This document shows positions 1-6,237 of a stretch of DNA of 10,008 nucleotides, piece after piece. The position numbers and the translations under genes are program-made. The DNA comes from CAZOIA01 sp964579675 (lineage in GTDB: Bacteria > Planctomycetota > Phycisphaerae > UBA1845 > PWPN01): assembly GCA_964579675.1 (NCBI GenBank), contig CAZOIA010000201.1:1-10008 (forward strand). The letters are read 5' to 3'. Within the stretch, counting starts at the first letter, position 1; each line of letters starts with the position of its first letter. The notes beneath the pieces were generated by a model. It saw only the letters and a program-made list of their open reading frames with translations, ran no database searches and was not told where the DNA came from.

Positions 1-261
1 CAAGGTGCCGTCCCCTTCTCCGCCCGAAGGTCCCCGCCGGAACTGTCACGCACCCACCGAAACCTGCCCCGCCCCGGGGGCCATCCGTTCAAGCTGTACT
101 GCCGGGCAGGCCGGAGCGGCGGTCCCGATCTTGTACGGGGAGCTTGTTGAGAACGGCTTTTTCCGCTAGTCTTCGGTGCTGCGGATTGCATTTGGGATCG
201 TGTTTCCGGGCCCGGGCACCTCTGGTCGGGGGAGATGGCCTGGCACCGCGGAGAAACAGCC
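1..261. other. Gene-free leader region upstream of the lipoprotein gene
   Basis: No convincing gene is visible. The three + frames that enter from the left edge close by stop codons or run on with unnatural Arg/Pro/Gly-rich composition, and the minus-strand frame is likewise Arg/Pro/Gly-rich, as expected of non-coding GC-rich DNA. A weak promoter candidate can be drawn: TTGTTG at 144-149, a 17-base spacer and TAGTCT at 167-172, which would start transcription near 180. Only three of six positions match the consensus in each hexamer, so it is not scored as a promoter. A real preceding gene may lie just outside the window. Confidence 0.5.
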
Positions 262-801
262 ATGAGAGCATCCCAACGACAAACAGCGACGGTGCGGGCA
301 GGCGCTTGCCCGGCTCCGGCCCGGTGGGCGGGGCCGTCCGCGGTGGGCCGGGTCTGCCGCCGGCTGGCCCTCCTCGCCCTGGGCGCCGGTCTTGGGAGCG
401 GGTGTGGCGAGTCGAGCGGGCCGGACGTCTCACGTCTGAATCCACGAGGCGTTCCGTTCCTTGAGGGTGTCCCCGTCCCCCAGCGGTTTCAACTCGTGGA
501 CGACATGATCATGGACCACGAATCCGCCGGTCGGCGCCTGGCCCGCCACGAGTACCGTGGAAATGCCGACCCCTATGCCGTCCGCAACTTCTACCGCGAG
601 CAGATGCCCCTGATGGGCTGGGACCGCGTTTCAGATCAGAACTTCAAGGGTGTCATCGTCATCCGATTCGAGAAAGACCAGGAAGCCTGCACGGTGGAGA
701 TCAGGCCCGCCGGTAAACTCAATTGGAAGACCATCATCAACGTCCTTGTCGTACCTTTCAACCGGGAACCGTTGCAGCCGCCCAAGCAGCCTGTGCCATG
801 A
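262..801 (+). CDS. Putative lipoprotein of unrecognised family
   Basis: A 179-residue protein that I cannot assign to a named family. An in-frame ATG exists at 235, but 262 is chosen because GGAG at 250-253 lies at normal distance upstream. The N-terminus is long for a leader; a hydrophobic stretch (LALLALGAGLG) ends at GSGC with Cys48, a loose lipobox, so lipid anchoring after export is likely. An in-frame GTG at 343 would give a compact 20-residue leader before the same Cys and is a fair alternative start. The mature part contains a conserved-looking core around residues 101-120 (ADPYAVRNFYREQMPLMGW), followed by alternating strands ending near residue 170; this FY...MP.GW pattern suggests a small alpha/beta envelope domain. 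Its stop overlaps the next gene's ATG, so the two are probably made together. Export is an inference from the leader; function is unknown. Confidence 0.8.
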   Translation: MRASQRQTATVRAGACPAPARWAGPSAVGRVCRRLALLALGAGLGSGCGESSGPDVSRLNPRGVPFLEGVPVPQRFQLVDDMIMDHESAGRRLARHEYRGNADPYAVRNFYREQMPLMGWDRVSDQNFKGVIVIRFEKDQEACTVEIRPAGKLNWKTIINVLVVPFNREPLQPPKQPVP

Positions 802-1541
802 AACATACCAGACGAAAAGAACTCAAGACGAACGAACTCAGCGTTTATCTTCAACAGATCTATGAGGCCGCTGCTCGCAACGCCACTTACCTGATTGGCG
901 GTGTGGTCGTGGTGGTACTCGTGCTGGTGATCGGGCTGTTGGTCCAGCGTAATCGGAATCGGGCCGAGCTGGACGCCTGGAACAGCTATAGTGAGATCCG
1001 TTCTGGAGACGTTGTGAGTGATCCGGCTTTGCTGGATCGTGCTCGGGGCCTGGCGGCTGGGTATGGGGACAATTCCGATCTGGGCCCGCTCGTCCTGGAG
1101 TTGCAAGCCAGCCTGGGTCATCAGCGGTCATTGAGCACCACCCGCCCCGTGGAGAACGCCCCGGAGATCAAGCTGTTGAAGGAAGCGCGGGGAAGTTACG
1201 AGCGCCTGCTCGAGAAGTTCGGCCAGCGGGCCGATGTCGCCGCCCGCGCCCGGATGAGTCTCGCCAGCGTCGAAGAGACACTTCTTGTCGCCGGCCAGGG
1301 CAATATCCAGACGGTCCGCAAGCACTATCAGCAGGTGATCGATGCCGAGCCGAACCCCTACCAGGACATCGCCCGGGACCTGCTGGCCAACCTGGAGGAG
1401 CGCGTCGCCAGGCTGGAGATCGTCGCGCCCGCAGAACTGCCCGCCAGCGAGCCGGCAGCCACCACCAAGCCCGCGCCCGACACGAAGCCCGCGCCCGCCG
1501 CGAAGCCCGCGACGATGCCGGCAACCACTATTGCCCCCTGA
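798..1541 (+). CDS. Membrane-anchored TPR-like (YfgM-type) protein
   Basis: A 247-residue protein. An ATG at 723 is open in the same frame, but 798 is preferred because it forms an ATGA overlap with the upstream stop and begins just before a basic segment and the membrane anchor. No Shine-Dalgarno site precedes it, which fits translational coupling. Residues 1-30 are basic and polar (cytoplasmic), 31-49 form one very hydrophobic Val/Leu-rich transmembrane helix, and about 55-205 are helical with TPR-like pairs (for example ARGSYERLLEKFGQRADVAA, near 133-152). This layout matches the TPR_21/YfgM group, whose E. coli member is a periplasmic-facing partner of the SecYEG translocon and PpiD. The last 35 or so residues are a disordered Lys/Pro/Ala tail with an 18-bp DNA repeat. 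Family placement rests on architecture rather than a diagnostic motif; a general envelope TPR protein is the alternative. Confidence 0.82.
   Translation: MKHTRRKELKTNELSVYLQQIYEAAARNATYLIGGVVVVVLVLVIGLLVQRNRNRAELDAWNSYSEIRSGDVVSDPALLDRARGLAAGYGDNSDLGPLVLELQASLGHQRSLSTTRPVENAPEIKLLKEARGSYERLLEKFGQRADVAARARMSLASVEETLLVAGQGNIQTVRKHYQQVIDAEPNPYQDIARDLLANLEERVARLEIVAPAELPASEPAATTKPAPDTKPAPAAKPATMPATTIAP
1467..1511 (+). repeat. 18-bp coding minisatellite, 2.5 copies
   Basis: Units at 1467-1484 and 1485-1502 and a half unit at 1503-1511 all begin AAGCCCGCG and encode Lys-Pro-Ala-Pro-x-x. They differ only in the last two codons. The repeat lies in frame in the C-terminal tail of the TPR-like protein, so copy-number change would alter tail length without a frameshift. 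Confidence 0.8.
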
Positions 1542-1555
1542 GACCATACGAGTTC

Positions 1556-1617
1556 CCTCGGCTTCTTCCCGCGCATGTCACTCGCCACGTCGCCGCTTGG
1601 TTCGCCAATCGCCGAGG
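1556..1617. repeat. Inverted repeat and small UUCG-loop hairpin between the TPR-like gene and larE
   Basis: CCTCGGC at 1556-1562 is perfectly complementary to GCCGAGG at 1611-1617, bracketing 48 bases. Inside it, TTGG-TTCG-CCAA at 1597-1608 is a short perfect hairpin that overlaps the proposed -35 element. No T-run follows, so an intrinsic terminator is not supported. It may be an RNA structure at the end of the upstream transcript, or chance in GC-rich DNA. Confidence 0.3.
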
Positions 1618-1625
1618 CCTATAAT
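1597..1625 (+). promoter_or_regulatory. Sigma70-type promoter candidate for larE
   Basis: TTGGTT (1597-1602), a 17-base spacer and a perfect TATAAT (1620-1625) on the + strand. Transcription would start near 1632, giving a leader of about 50 bases before the GTG at 1682. A consensus -10 is conspicuous in DNA this rich in G and C and it sits in an intergenic gap. The -35 is only half matched. Confidence 0.55.
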
Positions 1626-1681
1626 CAAGGGCCGGGCGGATTTGTCTCGGGCGATCGCAGGGCCGGACTGGAGCCCCGGAC

Positions 1682-2524
1682 GTGAGTGACGTTTCCCTCG
1701 CGGACAAGCTGGAGAAGATGAAGGCGATCCTCCGTTCGCTCGAGCGGGTGGCGGTGGCGTTCTCGGCGGGTGTGGACTCAACCTTCCTGCTGAAGGTCGC
1801 GATCGACACGCTGGGCCCGGAAAACGTCGTGGCGGTGACCGCCGACAGCGAGAGCCTGGCCCGGGCTGAGTTCGACGAGGCAGTCAGGCTGGCCCAAACG
1901 ATGGGGGCTCAGCACGTCATCATCCAGACCGAGGAGATGCGGAATCCCGATTATCGGTCCAACCCGGCCAACCGCTGCTATTTCTGCAAATTGGAGCTGT
2001 TCACCCGGCTCGACCGGTTCGTTGTCGAGCGTGGTCTCAAAGCCGTCGCCGCCGGCGTCAATGTGGACGACTACAACGACTGGCGCCCGGGCATCCAGGC
2101 TGGCCGCGAGCACAACGTCCGGGCCCCCTGTGCCGAGGCGGGCATGACCAAGGCCGACATTCGCGCCCTCAGCCGCCAGATGAACCTGCCCACCTCTGAC
2201 AAACCCGCCCGCCCCTGCCTGGCGACCCGCGTGCAGTATGGCGAGGAGATCACGCCGGAGAAGCTCAGGCAGATCGAGCGGGCCGAAGCCTTCCTCCACT
2301 CGTTGGGTTTTCACGAATGCCGCGTTCGCCACCACGGCAACCTGGCCCGGATCGAGGTGCCGCCCGTGGAGATCGACAAGGCCTGCCGGCCCGAAACGCG
2401 AGCCAGGATCGACGCCGCCTTTCGCGAGTTCGGTTATGCTTACGTCACGATCGACCTCCGAGGCTTCCGTAGCGGGAGCATGAACGAGGTCATTGCGTTC
2501 GGCGTGCAGCAACCGACGCCCTGA
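1682..2524 (+). CDS. larE: ATP-dependent sacrificial sulfur transferase LarE
   Basis: LarE makes the thiocarbonyl/thiocarboxylate groups of the nickel-pincer nucleotide cofactor used by lactate racemase (LarA) and its relatives: it adenylates the pyridinium dicarboxylate precursor made by LarB and, in Cys-type LarE, donates sulfur from its own cysteine. The 280-residue length is normal. Visible signatures are the PP-loop SAGVDST at residues 28-34, RCYFCK with Cys99 and Cys102, the GVNVDDYNDWRPG segment at 125-137, and KPARPCLATR with Cys179, which aligns with the sacrificial Cys176 described for the Lactiplantibacillus plantarum enzyme. Arg214 and the C-terminal DLRGFRSGSMN block also fit the family. 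The GTG start is supported by GGAG at 1670-1673 and by the usual spacing from start to PP-loop. No larA, larB or larC is present in the window, so the gene appears orphaned under its own promoter. The PP-loop has Ala in place of the more usual second Gly, a mild variation. Confidence 0.95.
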   Translation: MSDVSLADKLEKMKAILRSLERVAVAFSAGVDSTFLLKVAIDTLGPENVVAVTADSESLARAEFDEAVRLAQTMGAQHVIIQTEEMRNPDYRSNPANRCYFCKLELFTRLDRFVVERGLKAVAAGVNVDDYNDWRPGIQAGREHNVRAPCAEAGMTKADIRALSRQMNLPTSDKPARPCLATRVQYGEEITPEKLRQIERAEAFLHSLGFHECRVRHHGNLARIEVPPVEIDKACRPETRARIDAAFREFGYAYVTIDLRGFRSGSMNEVIAFGVQQPTP

Positions 2525-2550
2525 GGCAAGCCTGGACGTACTACCACGGA

Positions 2551-2575
2551 TTGGCGTGACTGCGCCGGGCGTCAA
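2551..2575. repeat. Imperfect dyad upstream of the symporter operon
   Basis: TTGGCG at 2551-2556 faces CGTCAA at 2570-2575, six pairs if one G-T wobble is allowed, with a GCG core between them. It lies about 27 bases after the larE stop and about 100 bases upstream of the proposed promoter. It could be an operator half-site pair or a weak RNA hairpin at the end of larE; no T-run follows it. Confidence 0.25.
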
Positions 2576-2672
2576 CCGGAGGCGATGGTTGGCAAGGTGG
2601 TATTCAAAAAGGCCACGCGGATTCCCGTTGACCACGTCCCGGCAACCTGTCTGCGCGAGTTGCCTCCTGAAC

Positions 2673-2701
2673 TTGACGCCCTGTTTGCTTGCTCATACCC
2701 T
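2673..2701 (+). promoter_or_regulatory. Sigma70-type promoter candidate for the symporter operon
   Basis: TTGACG (2673-2678, five of six consensus), a 17-base spacer and TACCCT (2696-2701), which keeps the three most important -10 positions (T1, A2, T6). Predicted start near 2708 gives a leader of about 58 bases before the TTG at 2766. The weak -10 would suit a regulated promoter. Confidence 0.4.
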
Positions 2702-2765
2702 TCATGCCGCCGCTCGGACTGACGTCGCTTCCACCCCGTTGCCGCGATGACACGGGAGATCTGAT

Positions 2766-4829
2766 TTGGGTTACCTTCACACCGCAGACTACATCGTCAT
2801 TGTCGTCTATTTCAGCATTCTCGTTTGTCTCGGCCTCTACCTGAGAAAGAAGGCCGCCGCGAGCCTGGAGGACTACTTCCTGGGCGGCAAGAAGCTGCCC
2901 TGGTGGGCGCTCGGCATCTCGGGGATGGCCTCGTTCCTCGACATCACGGGGACGATGGTCATCACCTCGTTCCTGTTTCTGCTGGGCCCGCGGGGACTCT
3001 ACATCGCCTTCCGCGGCGGGGCGGTTCTGGTGCTGGTCTTCATGCTGATCTGGGCCGGCAAGTGGCACCGCCGGTCGAATGTCATCACCGGGGCGGAGTG
3101 GCAGGTCTACCGGTTCGGCAAAGGTGCCGGCGGCCAGTTCGCCCGCCTGGTGGCCGCCTTCGCCGGCATGATCTTCACCATCGGAATGCTCGCCTACATG
3201 GTCAAGGGCGTCGGGATGTTCCTTTCCACCTTTGTGCCTGGTTTCTCACCCAACCAGTGCGCCCTCGTGCTGATCGTCATCGCCACGATATATACCATGG
3301 TGTCGGGCTTCTATGGCGTCGTATTCACCGACATGTTCCAGTCGCTGATCATCCTGGTTGCGGTCGTCTTCATATCGATACTGGCGACCCAGGCCATCTC
3401 CGATTACGACGGCAGCCTGAGCGACCTGGCGGCCGAGGTCACCCACAACGAAAACTGGACCAGTGCCCTGCCGCCCCGCCAGGTCCCGATGCCCGAGGGC
3501 TATGGGGACTACTCGCCCCTGATCATGCTGACGTTCTTCTATCTGCTCAAGAACGTCATGATGGGGATCGGCGGCGGCGGGGACCCCAAGTACTTCGGCG
3601 CCCGCAACGAGCGCGAGTGCGGCGTCCTGACCTTCCTCTGGACCTGGCTCATGATGTTCCGCTGGCCCATGATGATGGGCTTTGCCGTTCTCGGTGTGTT
3701 CCTGGTCAAGGAGAAGTTCCCCGACCAGACGACCTTGAGCGATTCCGCAAATGTGCTGAAGCAATACTTCGTCCAACAGGAGTACCCGAACGAGCCCGAG
3801 GCGTTCAACGACGCGGCGATCGTGAGAAAGGTCATCCCCAAGGAAGACTGGGAAGGGAGAGTCACCGATATCATCGGAAGTCCCGAAAAGCACCCCCAAG
3901 TCGCCGGGAAACTCAAGGATCTGCTCGGCGAAGAGGAATGGAAACCCAAGCTCCGGATGGTCGGTTACGAGGGGTGGATCAACCCCGAGCGCATCCTGCC
4001 GGCCGTCCTGCTGTTCGATATTCCGCGCGGCTTTCGCGGCCTGCTCCTCATCGCGCTCATAGCAGCTTCAATGTCAACCTTCGACTCGACCGTCAACGCG
4101 ACCACCGGCCTGTTCACCCGAGACGTCTATCAGGCGCACCTGCGCCCCAGGGCGGGCAACCGCGAGCTCATCTATGCCAGCTACGCGTTTGGCGTGATCA
4201 TGGTCGTCGGCGGCTTCCTGCTGTCGATGACGACCAGGAGCATCACGGACATCTGGGACTGGATCATCATGGGACTCACGTCGGGCCTGGTGATACCGGC
4301 AATCCTGCGGCTGTACTGGTGGAGATTCAACGCTGGCGGGGTTGTTATCGGTACGATCGTTGGATTGACCGCCGCTTGCGTTCAGCGGGCTTTGACCACA
4401 CTCGGGTACATCGAGCTGGGCCCGATAGAAGTGTTCCTGGTCGTCACCGGGATCGCGCTGGTCAGCACCGTTGTCGGAACCTATCTCACCCCACCGACCG
4501 ATCCCAGAACCCTGGAGCATTTCTACAAGACGACGCGTCCGTTCGGCCTGTGGGGGCCACTCAAGGGAGTTCTCCGTCCGAAAGTGCGCGCGATCGTGGT
4601 CCACGAGCACCGCAACGATCTCATGGCAATCCCGTTCGTCCTCGGCTGGCAGGTTACGCTGTTCCTGCTGCCGATGCTCGCCATCGTCCGGAACTTCCAG
4701 GCGTTTTGGGTGGCGCTCGGCATCTTTGTCTTTTGCCTGCTGGGTATGTACAAGTTCTGGTACAAGAACCTGCCGCCCGCCCGCGAGGGTGTGGCGACCG
4801 AAGAGGAGATCGACGCGGGCAAGCTCTAG
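2766..4829 (+). CDS. Sodium:solute symporter (SSS family)
   Basis: A 687-residue inner-membrane carrier of the SSS (SGLT/PutP/SiaT) family, which couples Na+ entry to uptake of sugars, sialic acids, amino acids or similar solutes. The TTG start is chosen because GGGAG at 2754-2758 precedes it by seven bases and the next Met (residue 54) lies inside the second helix. Seen in order: TM1 (8-26), the family motif LEDYFLGGKKLPWW (34-47), TM2 with Asp59, which seems to match the Na+-related Asp55 of PutP, then alternating helices to about 315. A 90-residue hydrophilic loop (316-405) follows, then the signature FRGLLLIALIAASMSTFDST with Ser437-Thr438 at the expected Na2 site, further helices, and two extra C-terminal ones near 620-668. 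I count 13-15 helices. It is first in an operon with a beta-helix protein (28 bp gap) and a sialidase, so a released sugar is the likely cargo; the exact substrate cannot be read from sequence. Confidence 0.93.
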   Translation: MGYLHTADYIVIVVYFSILVCLGLYLRKKAAASLEDYFLGGKKLPWWALGISGMASFLDITGTMVITSFLFLLGPRGLYIAFRGGAVLVLVFMLIWAGKWHRRSNVITGAEWQVYRFGKGAGGQFARLVAAFAGMIFTIGMLAYMVKGVGMFLSTFVPGFSPNQCALVLIVIATIYTMVSGFYGVVFTDMFQSLIILVAVVFISILATQAISDYDGSLSDLAAEVTHNENWTSALPPRQVPMPEGYGDYSPLIMLTFFYLLKNVMMGIGGGGDPKYFGARNERECGVLTFLWTWLMMFRWPMMMGFAVLGVFLVKEKFPDQTTLSDSANVLKQYFVQQEYPNEPEAFNDAAIVRKVIPKEDWEGRVTDIIGSPEKHPQVAGKLKDLLGEEEWKPKLRMVGYEGWINPERILPAVLLFDIPRGFRGLLLIALIAASMSTFDSTVNATTGLFTRDVYQAHLRPRAGNRELIYASYAFGVIMVVGGFLLSMTTRSITDIWDWIIMGLTSGLVIPAILRLYWWRFNAGGVVIGTIVGLTAACVQRALTTLGYIELGPIEVFLVVTGIALVSTVVGTYLTPPTDPRTLEHFYKTTRPFGLWGPLKGVLRPKVRAIVVHEHRNDLMAIPFVLGWQVTLFLLPMLAIVRNFQAFWVALGIFVFCLLGMYKFWYKNLPPAREGVATEEEIDAGKL

Positions 4830-4857
4830 CCCGCACCGTTCATGAGGTGATCCGCCA

Positions 4858-6237
4858 ATGTCGATCGTCAAGCACTTCGGCGAGGCCGGCGGCGGCGTCG
4901 CCGACGACAGCGATACCATCCAGCACGCGATCGACGAGGGCGACGGCGTCCTCGAATTCAGCAAGGGAACCTATCGCATCACGCGACCGATCGTCCTGGA
5001 CCTCACCCGGCACGGGTACATGGGCATCCGGGGCGCCGACGGGACCGCCCGGATCGTGATGGCCGGTCCCGGTCCCGCCTATCACGTCATGGGCGATCAT
5101 CAGGGCACCGCCGCCCCCAAAACGGTGAAGGATCATACCTGGAACGATGAACGGTTCCCGATCATCTCGGGCATCGAGATCGTCGGGGCGCACCCCGAGG
5201 CCGAAGGCATTCGCCTGGAAAGGACGATGCAGTGCGTCATCACGAACGTGCTCGTTCGGCGCTGCCGGTGCGGAATTCACCTCGTCGAGCGAAACCGGAA
5301 CTTCATCCTCTCGGGGTCCCACCTGTACGAGAACCGCCAGGTCGGCATCCACTTCGACCGGGTCAACCTGCACCAGGTCAATATCATCGGCAACCACATC
5401 AGCTACAACGCCAGGGCGGGCATCCTGATCACGGGCGGCGAGGTCCGCAACCTGCAGATTACCGGCAACGACATCGAGTACAACGACGACGACCCCGAGG
5501 GCTCGGCCGACATCTGGATCGACACTACCCGGGGCACCATGCGGGAGCTGACCATCTCCGGCAACACGATCCAGGCCGTCCCCTCACCACGCGGCGCAAA
5601 TGTTCGAATAGTCGGTATGCCCTCCGAGACCGCCGACAAGTCGGGTCTCATCGCCATTGCGGGGAACCTGATCGGAAGCCAGACCGTCAACATCGACCTC
5701 GAACACACCCGCGGGTTGACGATCACCGGCAACAGCATCTACAGTGCGGCCGAGCTGAGTATCCACGCTCGCAAGTGTCGAACCATCGTCGTCTCCAGCA
5801 ACTCGATCGACCACAACCCGGGGATCGAGGAGCGTATGAAAGATGGCATCCGATTCGACGACTGCGCCGGGTGTTGTGTGAATGGAATGGTGATGGAGGA
5901 TTGCCGCTACGGCGACGAGGCGGGCGGCGGTGCGATCACGATGGTCCACTGCCGGGATATGGCGGTCTCGAGCTGCCAGGTTCTTGATCCCGCCGTTCGC
6001 GGGTGCTATCTCGAGAACTGCCGCCGTTGCCGCATTTCCGACAATACCATCCTCGATCGCCGGGACCCGCAGCGGATGAAGGCCGCCGTCCAGCTCGATG
6101 CTCAATGTGCCCACAACCTGGTTCGACACAATCTGTTGCAGGCAGGGACCGCCGGTGCGATCTTGCCCGAATCCGCCGCCGACGCGGATGCCAATACCAT
6201 TCTCCAAAACCCGGCGCACTTGGAGGGGTTGCCATGA
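4858..6237 (+). CDS. Right-handed parallel beta-helix protein (pectate-lyase-like), no signal peptide
   Basis: A 459-residue protein whose start resembles the Pectate_lyase_3 pattern (residues 4-45: VKHFGEAGGGVADDSDTIQ, then a short-strand segment ending in KGTYRITRP). From about 100 onward it has beta-helix coils with recurring GN-type turns: Asn179, 204, 236, 270, 292, 315 and 396. The family includes polysaccharide lyases, hydrolases and epimerases, but no diagnostic catalytic motif is recognised, so activity is open. GAGGTGA at 4844-4850 is an excellent ribosome-binding site fixing the ATG at 4858. No signal peptide or membrane segment is present, so a cytoplasmic location is inferred, unusual for the fold. 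Residues 307-417 contain 11 cysteines, several at similar places in successive coils, as in an internal Cys stack. It sits in the operon between the symporter and the sialidase and overlaps the latter by ATGA, implying coupled translation and a shared glycan substrate. Confidence 0.88.
   Translation: MSIVKHFGEAGGGVADDSDTIQHAIDEGDGVLEFSKGTYRITRPIVLDLTRHGYMGIRGADGTARIVMAGPGPAYHVMGDHQGTAAPKTVKDHTWNDERFPIISGIEIVGAHPEAEGIRLERTMQCVITNVLVRRCRCGIHLVERNRNFILSGSHLYENRQVGIHFDRVNLHQVNIIGNHISYNARAGILITGGEVRNLQITGNDIEYNDDDPEGSADIWIDTTRGTMRELTISGNTIQAVPSPRGANVRIVGMPSETADKSGLIAIAGNLIGSQTVNIDLEHTRGLTITGNSIYSAAELSIHARKCRTIVVSSNSIDHNPGIEERMKDGIRFDDCAGCCVNGMVMEDCRYGDEAGGGAITMVHCRDMAVSSCQVLDPAVRGCYLENCRRCRISDNTILDRRDPQRMKAAVQLDAQCAHNLVRHNLLQAGTAGAILPESAADADANTILQNPAHLEGLP

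Larger units (their letters stand above)
2525..2765. other. Intergenic region between larE and the symporter operon
   Basis: No gene is supported in these 241 bases; the open frames are short with unnatural composition. The region carries an imperfect dyad at 2551-2575, a promoter candidate at 2673-2701 and a GGGAG ribosome-binding site at 2754-2758 serving the TTG start at 2766. Confidence 0.6.

Noticed and set aside
1..150. Open frame entering from the left edge as the tail of a preceding gene
   Set aside because: All three + frames have similar unnatural composition and none carries a recognisable motif, so no choice between them can be supported.
144..172. TTGTTG-17-TAGTCT as promoter for the lipoprotein gene
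   Set aside because: Only half of each hexamer matches consensus, which is expected by chance in a region of this size.
723..797. Upstream extension of the TPR-like protein to the ATG at 723
   Set aside because: It would overlap the lipoprotein gene by about 80 bases and add 25 residues without a ribosome-binding site; the coupled ATG at 798 is the better start.
1778..2635. 285-codon minus-strand frame opposite larE
   Set aside because: larE is identified by PP-loop and cysteine motifs on the + strand; the antisense product has no recognisable feature.
2825..5059. 744-codon + frame overlapping the symporter and the start of the beta-helix gene
   Set aside because: It is the symporter read one base out of frame: Arg/Pro/Gly/His-rich, no membrane segments, and it runs across a real gene boundary.
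6003..6233. Upstream extension of the sialidase frame
   Set aside because: The extension overlaps the beta-helix gene and would bury the signal peptide. The ATG at 6234 has a strong GGAGGGG site and an ATGA overlap.
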